From Neobacillus paridis (lineage in GTDB: Bacteria > Bacillota > Bacilli > Bacillales > Cytobacillaceae): 64,000 bases of DNA. The stretch spans positions 620,001-684,000 of the forward strand of contig NZ_JAESWB010000168.1 in the NCBI RefSeq assembly GCF_016765675.1, read 5' to 3'. A model generated the notes under the pieces. It did not search any database. It was not told the origin of the DNA and worked only from the letters and a program-made list of their open reading frames with translations. The stretch's first letter is position 1, and the number at the start of each line of letters is the position of its first letter. A program made the translations under genes and the position numbers. Positions 1-7,027 of the stretch are shown piece by piece.

Positions 1-2
1 AT

Positions 3-296
3 AATGGAACGATCACGATTGACGGAACAACAGCTACATTTAGTGATTTTTATCGGAATATCATTGGTCAAATCGGAATTGATTCGCAGGAAGCACAGCG
101 GATGAAGGATAACTCAGATGTGATTGTCCAACAGGTGGAAAATCGCCGTCAGTCTGTATCCGGTGTCTCTCTCGATGAGGAAATGGCCAATATGATTAAA
201 TTTCAGCAGGCTTATAATGCCGCTGCCCGAATGATTACAACCATGGACCAATGCCTCGATAAAGTCATCAATGGCATGGGCCGGGTAGGATTGTAG
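3..296 (+). CDS. flgK: Flagellar hook-associated protein FlgK, C-terminal part (cut by window edge)
   Basis: The frame is open from base 3 to the TAG at 294-296, so only the last ~97 residues are visible. The end contains the typical C-terminal FlgK signature: SLDEEMANMIKFQQAYNAAA followed by a short tail with the VINGMGRVGL ending, the D0 helix shared by rod, hook and hook-junction proteins. FlgK is the first hook-filament junction protein, exported through the flagellar type III apparatus. flgL follows after 10 bases, the usual flgK-flgL order. Identity is firm from the motif and the neighbour; the N-terminus lies outside the window. Confidence 0.93.
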   Translation, partial: NGTITIDGTTATFSDFYRNIIGQIGIDSQEAQRMKDNSDVIVQQVENRRQSVSGVSLDEEMANMIKFQQAYNAAARMITTMDQCLDKVINGMGRVGL

Positions 297-306
297 GTGA
301 TCTGAT

Positions 307-1197
307 ATGAGTAACCGCGTTACACAAAATATGCTAAATCAAAATTTTTTATTTAATTTAAATAAAACCAATCAATCGATGGAGAAATACCAAAACCAGT
401 TCGCCACGGGAAAACTGATTAATAAACCATCGGATGATCCTGTTTTAGCCGTTCGCAGCATGTATTACCGCTCAAGCTTAAATGACATTGGGCAATATAA
501 GAAAAATGCCGATGACGGTCTTTCATGGTTGAACGCCTCTGATGATGCCTTGGGTGAAGTCAACTCGGTTTTGCAGCGGGTTCGCGAACTTACCGTTGAA
601 GGATTAAACGGAACAAATGATAAAAGTGCCCTGGATGCGATTACTGCTGAGATTAATCAATTGAAGGAGCACTTAGGAGAAATCGCTAATACCCAAATGG
701 CCGGAAGATATATCTTCGCCGGCACCGATGTCAAAAATCCCCCTTATCAGAAGGACACGGGGGATTTTAAGGGGAATTCCGAAAGCCTCGAAGTTTCACT
801 TGGACAAACCAATTCCGTTCAAATAAACGTATCAGGTCAGGATATTTTTAATAATCCAAAAATTGGAAGTATCTTTTCCGTTTTAACAAACATCGCCGAC
901 GGTCTTAGTGGCGCCGATGGATCAGGTTCAGACGATTATTTAAGTCAATTGGATGCGCAAATAGATAATGTTTTAGAGCAGCGTGCGGAATTAGGGGCAC
1001 GGATGAACCGGATGGAATTAAGCGTGTCGCGAATCGATGATCTGGAGTTATCAACGACTACGTTATTATCCAATACGGAAGATGCCGATTTATCAAAGGT
1101 CATTATTGATTTGAAATCACAGGAAAATGTACAGCGTGCCGCCTTGGCAGTTGGTGCCCGAATTATTCAGCCATCATTAGTCGACTTCTTGCGTTAA
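307..1197 (+). CDS. flgL: Flagellar hook-associated protein 3 (FlgL)
   Basis: A 296-residue protein of the flagellin/HAP3 family. The N-terminal D0/D1 helix carries the family pattern MSNRVTQNMLNQNFL ... GKLINKPSDDPVLA, and the C-terminal helix ends in QNVQRAALAVGARIIQPSLVDFL, where the heptad-like helix pairs with the N-terminus. FlgL joins FlgK to the flagellin filament. Length matches Bacillus FlgL (about 300 residues). The ATG at 307 is preceded by GGTGAT. It is co-transcribed with flgK; a clear terminator follows at 1285-1316, so this is the end of a transcription unit that starts outside the window. Confidence 0.96.
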   Translation: MSNRVTQNMLNQNFLFNLNKTNQSMEKYQNQFATGKLINKPSDDPVLAVRSMYYRSSLNDIGQYKKNADDGLSWLNASDDALGEVNSVLQRVRELTVEGLNGTNDKSALDAITAEINQLKEHLGEIANTQMAGRYIFAGTDVKNPPYQKDTGDFKGNSESLEVSLGQTNSVQINVSGQDIFNNPKIGSIFSVLTNIADGLSGADGSGSDDYLSQLDAQIDNVLEQRAELGARMNRMELSVSRIDDLELSTTTLLSNTEDADLSKVIIDLKSQENVQRAALAVGARIIQPSLVDFLR

Positions 1198-1284
1198 TGA
1201 GGGAAAAATCTATACGCAGCTACCGAAATTTTTGATCACCAAATAACGGGCAAATTTTTAATAGTTTACTATTCGCTTGATCGG

Positions 1285-1316
1285 GAACTGCATTTATTGT
1301 GCAGTTCATTTTTTTT
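1285..1316 (+). terminator. Rho-independent terminator after flgK-flgL
   Basis: An 8-bp perfect stem GAACTGCA (1285-1292) / TGCAGTTC (1300-1307) is followed by ATTTTTTTT. It separates flgL from the PilZ gene. Confidence 0.85.
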
Positions 1317-1450
1317 GCCGGATAAGGGACGGATCTGGAGAAAATATGTTAATCTAAAAGAAAAATGCTTTCTGAACATTTGCGGATCTAGCTCAGAACC
1401 GTTATCCATAAAATGGACTTGCATAAAATCTATGAAGTTGGTGATGTTTT

Positions 1451-2056
1451 ATGTATCCTAAAGTTAATCAGAAAATTGTTATAGAAATACCTGATAAAGA
1501 CTTAATTTGCCACTCCATGGTTGCTGAGGTGAGTGATGATGAAATTCTTATTAGCCAGCCGATGGATCAAGATCCGGTTGGATTGTTTCCTGAGGGAACA
1601 AGCATTGCAGTCTCTTTCACGGTGGATGATAATAAATACCAATTTAAGACGAAGATTTTAGGAAGAAAGAGAGAAAGAATCTCTTTATTTCGAATCACAA
1701 AACCACAGGAAAATCAAATTCAAAAAATTCAATTACGGGAAAATTTCCGTGTCGAAACGACCATCCGTTTAAAAATTGATGAAATGGAATTACATACGAT
1801 CAATATTAGTGCTGGTGGCTTGTTATTTTCCTGCACCTTTGAAATGGATCTAAAAGAAGGGGAAGAGCTCTCTGGAACCATTTTCATTCCCGATTCAAGC
1901 CCGATATCCTTTAAAGGTGTCATTAAGCGAATCCGTGTCTTAGAAAATAATGTGAAGCATGTCGCCATGCAGTTTACAGTATTAGACCGTAAAGATGAAT
2001 CAAAGATTGTGCAATTTTGTTTTCAAAAACAACGACAAATGCGAATGAAGAGATAG
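1451..2056 (+). CDS. c-di-GMP receptor with YcgR-like and PilZ domains (flagellar brake type)
   Basis: A 201-residue protein. Residues ~1-90 form a YcgR/YpfA-type N-terminal beta domain and ~91-200 a PilZ domain. Both c-di-GMP-binding motifs are present: RENFR (R96xxxR100) at the domain junction and N118-I-S-A-G-G123, fitting (D/N)xSxxG. The best studied relatives (YcgR of E. coli, YpfA/DgrA of B. subtilis) bind c-di-GMP and slow the flagellar motor. Location right after flgL supports that role. ATG at 1451 has GGTGATG upstream. Flanked by terminators on both sides, so it appears to be its own unit. Family call is firm; the target (motor, export or other) is inference. Confidence 0.88.
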   Translation: MYPKVNQKIVIEIPDKDLICHSMVAEVSDDEILISQPMDQDPVGLFPEGTSIAVSFTVDDNKYQFKTKILGRKRERISLFRITKPQENQIQKIQLRENFRVETTIRLKIDEMELHTINISAGGLLFSCTFEMDLKEGEELSGTIFIPDSSPISFKGVIKRIRVLENNVKHVAMQFTVLDRKDESKIVQFCFQKQRQMRMKR

Positions 2057-2075
2057 ATTTCTGTACTATTAACCT

Positions 2076-2103
2076 AAAATCCCTTAATTTAAGAGGGATT
2101 TTT
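2076..2103 (+). terminator. Terminator after PilZ gene
   Basis: Nine-bp stem AAAATCCCT / AGGGATTTT (2076-2084 with 2094-2102) with a short T-rich tail. Confidence 0.75.
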
Positions 2104-2152
2104 ATAAATAAACAATTTTCTTTTTAAAGAACATTTTTTTCGTTTAAATGAA

Positions 2153-2180
2153 TTGAAAAATCTTACAGAAGAGATATAAT
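2153..2180 (+). promoter_or_regulatory. Sigma-A-type promoter for the Myb/RsfA-like gene
   Basis: TTGAAA (2153-2158), 16-base spacer, TATAAT (2175-2180). It lies between the PilZ terminator and the gene starting at 2338, leaving a 5' leader of about 150 bases in which I see no recognisable riboswitch. Confidence 0.6.
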
Positions 2181-2337
2181 TAGTGATAGGAAGGATTTTT
2201 CGATTCAGAATTTATTTCGATTACACCCAAGAACGTCAGATTTGATACGAATTGTTTGCTAGTAGGACGAAGAGAGAATTCAAAAGACAGACGTTTTTAT
2301 CATATCCAAGTAAATATTTAACAAAGGGGGCTTAAGA

Positions 2338-3237
2338 ATGAGTTTGAAATCTGCCATATTTCAGCTGAAAGAAGCAATTATCCATCAAAAGGTCGGTCCA
2401 TCAGAGGAGGATTTCATCAAACAACTGGAGACGGAGCACAAATTAAGAGGCGGCACACTACCATACTATTTTAATTTTTTGATGATGGTACAGTTGAATG
2501 ATGAAATTACTAATCATTCATCTGGGGAGCAGAAGAAAATAAATCGTAAATGGACGAAGCATGAGATTGAATTTATGTTTCATTATATTAAGGAACGCCA
2601 GGAGGAAGGCGGTCTAAATATTACGGAATTGTTGGATGAGGTGGCACAGCTTTTGGATCGGGGCTATCAGTCTGTAAACTATAAATATTACTCTGCAATG
2701 AAATCAAAAGATAGAGAACAAGCCTCTGAAGTAAACGCCCATCGGATTACGACAATTTTCCAAGAACGGATTCCTGTCCTTTCGACAGAAGTCATTTGTG
2801 ACCTTCCGCCAAAGTCCCCGGAAAAGCAAACCAGTCCTTTACCAAATGATGATTTACTTGATATTTTATCAGGATTAATCACGAACGTTCAAAAACTTCC
2901 AGGGATTAATTTGAATGAACTATTAAAAAGTTTATATCTGTTAACCAATATGGCGCTTCAAAATCAGGAAGCTGTTGAAAAAATGGATGAATTAAAGTCA
3001 GCGATCACAATGGAGAAAGAAACTTCGCGCGAAAAGGTGAAGAAGCTGGAGCAGCAATTATTTCAGGAGAAACAGCGGAATGACTCGTTACAATTGGAAG
3101 TTTCCAAATTGGCAAAGGAAATCTTGGCTTTTAACCAGCTAGGTGACGCTGCCAAAATTCAAAATTTGAAATCTTATAATCAAAGACTTAATTATATAAT
3201 TGACGGCTTCGGTGTCGTTCTCCAGGTAGGAGGATAA
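2338..3237 (+). CDS. Myb/SANT-like (RsfA-type) DNA-binding protein inside the flagellar locus
   Basis: A 299-residue protein. Residues ~70-121 (RKWTKHEIEFMFHYIKERQ ... GYQSVNYKYYSAM) resemble the Myb/SANT-like domain of RsfA/YlbO-type prespore regulators of Bacillus, with the leading Trp and a late Tyr/Phe core. Residues ~210-265 are highly charged and likely form a coiled coil, as in that family. The first ~65 residues are not recognised. ATG 2338 has AAAGGGGG at good spacing. It sits alone between two terminators with its own sigma-A-type promoter. A regulator of this family here is unusual; whether it controls motility genes, links them to sporulation, or is a bystander cannot be told from the sequence. 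Confidence 0.6.
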   Translation: MSLKSAIFQLKEAIIHQKVGPSEEDFIKQLETEHKLRGGTLPYYFNFLMMVQLNDEITNHSSGEQKKINRKWTKHEIEFMFHYIKERQEEGGLNITELLDEVAQLLDRGYQSVNYKYYSAMKSKDREQASEVNAHRITTIFQERIPVLSTEVICDLPPKSPEKQTSPLPNDDLLDILSGLITNVQKLPGINLNELLKSLYLLTNMALQNQEAVEKMDELKSAITMEKETSREKVKKLEQQLFQEKQRNDSLQLEVSKLAKEILAFNQLGDAAKIQNLKSYNQRLNYIIDGFGVVLQVGG

Positions 3238-3249
3238 GACCAGTCGATT

Positions 3250-3281
3250 AAAAGGTTATTCCAGGCGGGATAACCTTTTTT
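3250..3281 (+). terminator. Terminator after the Myb/RsfA-like gene
   Basis: Ten-bp stem AAAAGGTTAT (3250-3259) / ATAACCTTTT (3270-3279), followed by TT. Confidence 0.8.
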
Positions 3282-3322
3282 GGCAGATAGGAAAGTATAA
3301 AAACTTTCCTATTATGCATAAG

Positions 3323-3439
3323 GGCACTAAGGAAAGCTTCGCTAGTATTGGCATCGCAGCCCAAAAGTTAATCTTTTGGGCGAACTACGCCTCATGAATC
3401 GTCCTTTTGGGCTCGCCAATCGGCGAGTTTTCTTTAGCC
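3323..3439. repeat. 117-bp palindromic repeat-like element (MITE/REP type)
   Basis: The ends are imperfect inverted repeats: GGCACTAAGGAAAGCTTCGC at the left and the complement of GCGAGTTTTCTTTAGCC at the right. Inside, ATTGGC (3347-3352) pairs with GCCAAT (3415-3420), AGCCCAAAAG (3358-3367) with CTTTTGGGCT (3404-3413), and an alternative hairpin CCCAAAAG / CTTTTGGG (3360-3367 / 3373-3380) exists. The nested palindromes and the absence of coding capacity fit a small non-autonomous repeat. No second copy is in the window. Confidence 0.6.
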
Positions 3440-3442
3440 TAT

Positions 3443-3477
3443 TAACCTTTTAAAAGATTTATCCGATATACTATAAT
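3443..3477 (+). promoter_or_regulatory. Candidate sigma-D promoter (and overlapping sigma-A -10) for fliS-fliT
   Basis: TAAC (3443-3446), a 15-base spacer, then TCCGATAT (3462-3469) matches the sigma-28/SigD consensus TAAA-N15-GCCGATAT in 10 of 12 positions. A sigma-A-type TATAAT (3472-3477) with TTTAAA 17 bases upstream overlaps it. The fliS ribosome site begins about 30 bases downstream. Confidence 0.6.
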
Positions 3478-3522
3478 ATAAGAAGATAAGAATGGATTTT
3501 GAAGGGAGTAGTGTTCAAGACA

Positions 3523-3891
3523 ATGGCAAATCCATATCAAACCTATCAAAAACAAGCGGTCACAACCTCTAAACCGGAAGATTTGACGCTCATGTTGTAT
3601 CAGGGAATGGTTAAATTTATCCGTCTATCAAAAATGGCACTTCAAAATAATCACTTGGAAGATTGTCATACATACAATTTAAGGGCACAGGATATATTAA
3701 GTGAGTTAATGGTGACACTGAAGATGGAATTTCCCATATCCGCGTCACTGCAGTCGATGTATGATTATATGAAATCCCGCCTAATTGAAGCCAATTTAAA
3801 AAAAGACCCTGCCATTCTCGAAGAAGTCGAAGGATATGCGGTAGAATTGACAGAAACATGGCAGGAAGCCATGAAGCAAGCAAAAAAATAG
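3523..3891 (+). CDS. fliS: Flagellin export chaperone FliS
   Basis: About 122 residues from the ATG at 3523 (MANPYQTYQKQ), matching the start of Bacillus FliS. The motif TSKPEDLTLMLYQGMVKFI (helix 1-2) and the later RLIEANLKKDP and VEGYAVELTETWQEA helices are diagnostic. FliS binds the C-terminus of flagellin and keeps it unpolymerised before export. In-frame GTG (3511) and TTG (3499) codons are alternative starts; the ATG lies 14 bases from the GGGAG, rather far, so the GTG cannot be excluded. fliD, usually next to fliS, is not in the window. fliT follows after 15 bases. Confidence 0.93.
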   Translation: MANPYQTYQKQAVTTSKPEDLTLMLYQGMVKFIRLSKMALQNNHLEDCHTYNLRAQDILSELMVTLKMEFPISASLQSMYDYMKSRLIEANLKKDPAILEEVEGYAVELTETWQEAMKQAKK

Positions 3892-3906
3892 TTAAGGTCT
3901 GATACT

Positions 3907-4257
3907 ATGATAAATGAGGTAATCGAAAAAATTTATTCCATCACTGAAGCGATGATGAAGATGGTAAGTACAGGAAATGACGAAGAGTATACCAAGCTAT
4001 TAGATGAGCGAAACAAGCTGATGGAAACAGTGGATGCCCTGAAGGCCGCTGAACCGGGGTTTCAATATTCCTCTAAAGCTAAACAATACCTTGAGAAAAC
4101 ACTCAAACTCGATCAGGAAATGAGTTCCCTTATGAATAACGATTTGAATGCTATTCAAAAAGAAATTAAACAAATGGAATTGAAACGGCAGATCACCTCC
4201 AAATACCGTCCTTATTATAAACAAACAAATGGAGCTTTTATTGATTCGAAAAATTAA
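3907..4257 (+). CDS. fliT: Flagellar chaperone FliT-like protein
   Basis: 116 residues, mostly alpha-helical with heptads (VIEKIYSITEAMMKMV, LLDERNKLMETVDAL, KTLKLDQEMSSLMNNDL), a SKYRPYYKQ stretch near the C-terminus as in Bacillus FliT, and position directly after fliS. FliT is the chaperone for the filament cap protein FliD. Sequence conservation in this family is low, so the call leans on size, helical make-up, the C-terminal pattern and synteny. A strong terminator follows. Confidence 0.85.
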   Translation: MINEVIEKIYSITEAMMKMVSTGNDEEYTKLLDERNKLMETVDALKAAEPGFQYSSKAKQYLEKTLKLDQEMSSLMNNDLNAIQKEIKQMELKRQITSKYRPYYKQTNGAFIDSKN

Positions 4258-4266
4258 TATGGAAAT

Positions 4267-4313
4267 AAAAATGCGCATTCTGAACAATTTTTGACAAGAA
4301 TGTGCATTTTTTA
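4267..4313 (+). terminator. Terminator after fliS-fliT
   Basis: A 15-bp stem with one G-U pair (AAAAATGCGCATTCT with AGAATGTGCATTTTT) ending in a T run. Strong and symmetrical. Confidence 0.85.
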
Positions 4314-4480
4314 TCATTATTTATCATTTTCTATCATTTTTTTCAGTATTGTTACAATTTTTTCATATACAATCGCGAAATAAAATTGCATAATATGTTT
4401 ATAGTTAAAAATAAACGATGTATGAAATTGGGTTGCTAAAACTCAAAGATATTAATAATATGAAAAAAAGGAAGATTCCC

Positions 4481-4795
4481 ATGACCCGGCAGCAATGGAT
4501 GAAAGACAAACCAATACAGGGCAAGCTTTATCATTTTATTGATTACAAAAAGAAGCAGCCGTTTTTTCAACAGCCCATAAGGATTTTTATTGATGACCCG
4601 GTGATAAAATCCTATTTTATGATAAAAAATCTTGTTTATCGGGATAAGCAAATTCTGGTGTTGAAAACAGAGGAAGATCCTAGCACGATTGTTCTGGTAG
4701 AGGCGATCATTGAAGACGGCCAGCTGCTCTATCTTTCAATGCTTCCGGAAATGATTATGAAGGATTTATGTTCCTTGTTGGAAGAGTTGATTTGA
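4481..4795 (+). CDS. Uncharacterised protein, 104 residues, flagellar locus
   Basis: An open frame with in-frame ATGs at 4418, 4460 and 4481. The last is chosen because AAAAGGAAG ends six bases before it, while the upstream ATGs have no ribosome site. The product (MTRQQWMKDKPIQGKLYH...) alternates beta-prone segments (PIRIFIDDP, KQILVLKTEED, TIVLVEAIIEDGQLLYLS) and ends in an acidic helix; no signal peptide or membrane segment. I do not recognise a family. It lies between the fliT terminator and the FlgJ-like hydrolase, which starts 26 bases downstream, so the two are probably co-transcribed. Confidence 0.65.
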   Translation: MTRQQWMKDKPIQGKLYHFIDYKKKQPFFQQPIRIFIDDPVIKSYFMIKNLVYRDKQILVLKTEEDPSTIVLVEAIIEDGQLLYLSMLPEMIMKDLCSLLEELI

Positions 4796-4821
4796 TATTC
4801 AATTAGAAAGGGTGCTTGTCA

Positions 4822-5505
4822 ATGAAAATTGGTGATGATTGGTATACGAAATCATTGTTGATTGATACTTTATACCGAAATCAAAATATAACAACTCAGA
4901 CCGAGAATCCAAGCTCGGATTTTGCCAACCTGTTCATGACCGTATTAAATAATTTATTAATGCAGTCCCAGGCACCATCAACTATTGCAGCACAAATCTA
5001 TCCTGCATCTCCTGATACCGTAGATCTGGGCATTCCTTCTGTTGATCAAAATACTTCTAATTTGCTAACCGATATTCCCATTCAAAATGACTCTTTTCGG
5101 TTTAGCAATATCAGTGCAGAGAAGCTGAATCAAGAGCTGGATGGAAAACTGAAAGGGATGGGAGAAGTTTTTATCCGCGCTGGAAATTACTATAATGTCA
5201 ACCCGGCATTATTGGCGGCTATCGCCCAGCATGAAACCGGAAATGGAACATCCCGGGCAGCAATGGAAAAAAACAATATTGCCGGCATGATGGGAATTAA
5301 TGGCCTAAAATCATACGCTTCCGTAGAAGAGAGCATAATGGACATGGCGCGGAACATCAGTAAAAATTACATTGGCGAAGGATTAACGACGATTGCCAAA
5401 ATGGGTGCAAAGTACGCTCCGGTTGGTGCTGCCAATGATCCTACCGGGTTAAACAATTATTGGGTGACCGGTGTAACCAAGTATTTTAATAAACTGACTG
5501 TGTAA
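4822..5505 (+). CDS. FlgJ-like glucosaminidase (flagellar peptidoglycan hydrolase)
   Basis: 227 residues from the ATG at 4822 (AAAGGGTG eight bases upstream; the TTG at 4816 is less likely). The C-terminal ~130 residues carry a glucosaminidase/lysozyme-like fold: NVNPALLAAIAQHETGNGTS with the expected catalytic Glu in HETG, then NNIAGMMGINGLKSYAS and a closing NNYWVTGVTKYF. The N-terminal ~90 residues are low complexity. There is no signal peptide, so export would have to use the flagellar apparatus, as for FlgJ, or another route. It directly precedes flgB, so local wall opening during rod assembly is the natural role (inference). Confidence 0.78.
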   Translation: MKIGDDWYTKSLLIDTLYRNQNITTQTENPSSDFANLFMTVLNNLLMQSQAPSTIAAQIYPASPDTVDLGIPSVDQNTSNLLTDIPIQNDSFRFSNISAEKLNQELDGKLKGMGEVFIRAGNYYNVNPALLAAIAQHETGNGTSRAAMEKNNIAGMMGINGLKSYASVEESIMDMARNISKNYIGEGLTTIAKMGAKYAPVGAANDPTGLNNYWVTGVTKYFNKLTV

Positions 5506-5663
5506 TGGAAACAAGGAAACCAATCCCAGTTGTCGGATTTCGTCGATAAAAAAAGTTGTCGATTTTACAACCTTAATATAGTATTATGGTGGAGTATATA
5601 GATTAATTTGATGGAAAATCAAAGTTTATCAAACAAGTAAGATTGTGAAGCGGGGTAATCTTT

Positions 5664-6065
5664 ATGAGTAATATTAATCTCCTTCAGTCTGCCTTAAGTG
5701 CAGCAACTATGCGTCAACAGGCCATTTCTAATAATATAGCAAATGCTGAGACCCCTGGTTATAAAGAGAAAAAAGTAGTTTTTGAGGACGTATTAAAACA
5801 ACATTTATCCAATCAATCAAATTCAACCAATTTTGTCGGTAATCGCACAGATTCCCGTCATTTTGTGATTGGTCAGCCTTCTGGGGTACCGGTTGCGAAA
5901 ATTGTTGAAAATTCAAGCACAACGATGCAGAATAACGGAAATAATGTCGATGTTGATGAAGAAATGACAAATATGGGCAAAAACGCCATCTGGTATAACA
6001 CTTTAGTGGAACAGGTCAATAGTGAGTTTCAGCAGTTATCCATTGCCATTAAAGGGAGGGTATAA
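5664..6065 (+). CDS. flgB: Flagellar basal-body rod protein FlgB
   Basis: 133 residues. The N-terminal motif LQSALSAATMRQQAISNNIANAETPGYKEKKV contains the rod/hook signature (ANAxTPGYK), and the C-terminus NVDVDEEMTNMGKNAIWYNTLV ... FQQLSIAIKGR is typical of FlgB. The protein forms the proximal rod with FlgC and FliE. Its gene heads the long collinear run to sigD and overlaps nothing; flgC starts five bases after its stop. A promoter must lie in 5506-5663 but no convincing box stands out there. Confidence 0.96.
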   Translation: MSNINLLQSALSAATMRQQAISNNIANAETPGYKEKKVVFEDVLKQHLSNQSNSTNFVGNRTDSRHFVIGQPSGVPVAKIVENSSTTMQNNGNNVDVDEEMTNMGKNAIWYNTLVEQVNSEFQQLSIAIKGRV

Positions 6066-6070
6066 AAATA

Positions 6071-6526
6071 ATGTTTGATTCCTTAAATATTAGTGCATCG
6101 GCGTTAACAGCACAGCGTTTAAGAATGGATGTCACCTCCTCCAATATAGCCAATGCCTCGACAACCCGGGGGAAATTGGTGAACGGTCAATGGGAGCCCT
6201 ATCGCCGAAAAATGGTTGTCATGGAACCAAGAGTCAACTCTTTTAATCAAGTTTTGCAGGGGCAATTGGAGAAACAAACACAACCGCAAACAAACCTGCA
6301 AGGGGTTAAGGTTACTGGGATTGTTGAAGATCAAACACCTTTCAAAATGGTCTATGACCCCACTAACCCGGATGCCAATGCAGATGGTTATGTTAATATG
6401 CCAAATGTTGATCTGTCAAAGGAAATGGTCGATATGCTAGCGGCGTCACGTGCCTATGAGGCCAATGTCACCTCGTTTAATACAGGGAAATCGATCATGT
6501 TAAAGGCCTTGGAAATCGGGCGTTAG
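6071..6526 (+). CDS. flgC: Flagellar basal-body rod protein FlgC
   Basis: 151 residues starting MFDSLNISASALTAQRLRMDVTSSNIANASTT, the rod-protein signature of FlgC, and ending in the conserved YVNMPNVDLSKEMVDMLAASRAYEANV helix. FlgC is a proximal rod subunit that extends from FlgB. Ribosome site AGGGAGG lies 10 bases upstream inside the flgB end. fliE follows after 11 bases. Confidence 0.97.
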   Translation: MFDSLNISASALTAQRLRMDVTSSNIANASTTRGKLVNGQWEPYRRKMVVMEPRVNSFNQVLQGQLEKQTQPQTNLQGVKVTGIVEDQTPFKMVYDPTNPDANADGYVNMPNVDLSKEMVDMLAASRAYEANVTSFNTGKSIMLKALEIGR

Positions 6527-6537
6527 GGGGAATTTAA

Positions 6538-6837
6538 ATGAATGTTTCACAAATTAGTACGGGTGCAATCAAAATGAATCAAAATCCATTCCAAAAGGTG
6601 GATAACAATCAACCCTCCACTTCTTTTGCAAACGTCCTCAAGGGTTATTTAGATAATGTTGATGCGGCCGTGAAGCAGTCGTCTGACCTAGCTGCCAAAG
6701 CAGCTGCAGGAGAGATTGATAATGTACACGATGTGATGATTGCCTCTCAAAAAGCGAAATTAGCCTTGGAACTGACGGTGACGGTAAGAGATAAGGCTGT
6801 CGAAGCTTACCAAGAAATGATGCGGATGCAAATCTAA
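6538..6837 (+). CDS. fliE: Flagellar hook-basal body complex protein FliE
   Basis: 99 residues with the FliE pattern SFANVLKGYLDNVDAAVKQSSDLAAKAAAGEIDNVHDVMIASQKAKLALELTVTVRDKAVEAYQEMMRMQI (read here only as the family landmark regions around DNVHDVMIA and VRDKAVEAYQ). FliE links the MS ring to the rod and is the first rod protein exported. GGGGG ribosome site precedes the ATG. Unlike the tight spacing elsewhere, 190 bases separate it from fliF, filled by a palindromic repeat. Confidence 0.95.
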   Translation: MNVSQISTGAIKMNQNPFQKVDNNQPSTSFANVLKGYLDNVDAAVKQSSDLAAKAAAGEIDNVHDVMIASQKAKLALELTVTVRDKAVEAYQEMMRMQI

Positions 6838-6885
6838 AGAATGATAGAAGCTTGGCGATAAGCGCCGGAGCTAATAAAAAGAAAA

Positions 6886-6996
6886 GCGGAGTTCGCATGC
6901 TTTTAACCTGACAAGCATAGAACACTTCGGAAACGAAGGCGTTCTGTGCTTTCATTCCGAAGTGGTTTTTAACTTATGGGGGATAGCGAACTAAGC
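6886..6996. repeat. Palindromic repeat element between fliE and fliF
   Basis: Nested inverted repeats: AGTTCGC (6890-6896) / GCGAACT (6986-6992); AAGCATAGAAC (6913-6923) / GTTCTGTGCTT (6941-6951, one G-U pair); CACTTCGGAA (6923-6932) / TTCCGAAGTG (6955-6964). The last two sets share bases, so alternative foldings exist. The structure is non-coding, lies inside the fla operon and has the look of a dispersed intergenic palindrome of Bacillus genomes. The stretch 6841-6875 (with AAGCGCC GGAGCT) may belong to it. Confidence 0.65.
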
Positions 6997-7027
6997 CGGA
7001 AAAATGGAAAGCTGGGCAGGGTGAGAA

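Noticed and set aside
3323..3439. tRNA or known riboswitch before fliS
   Set aside because: No tRNA cloverleaf or conserved aptamer core is present; terminal inverted repeats favour a repeat element.
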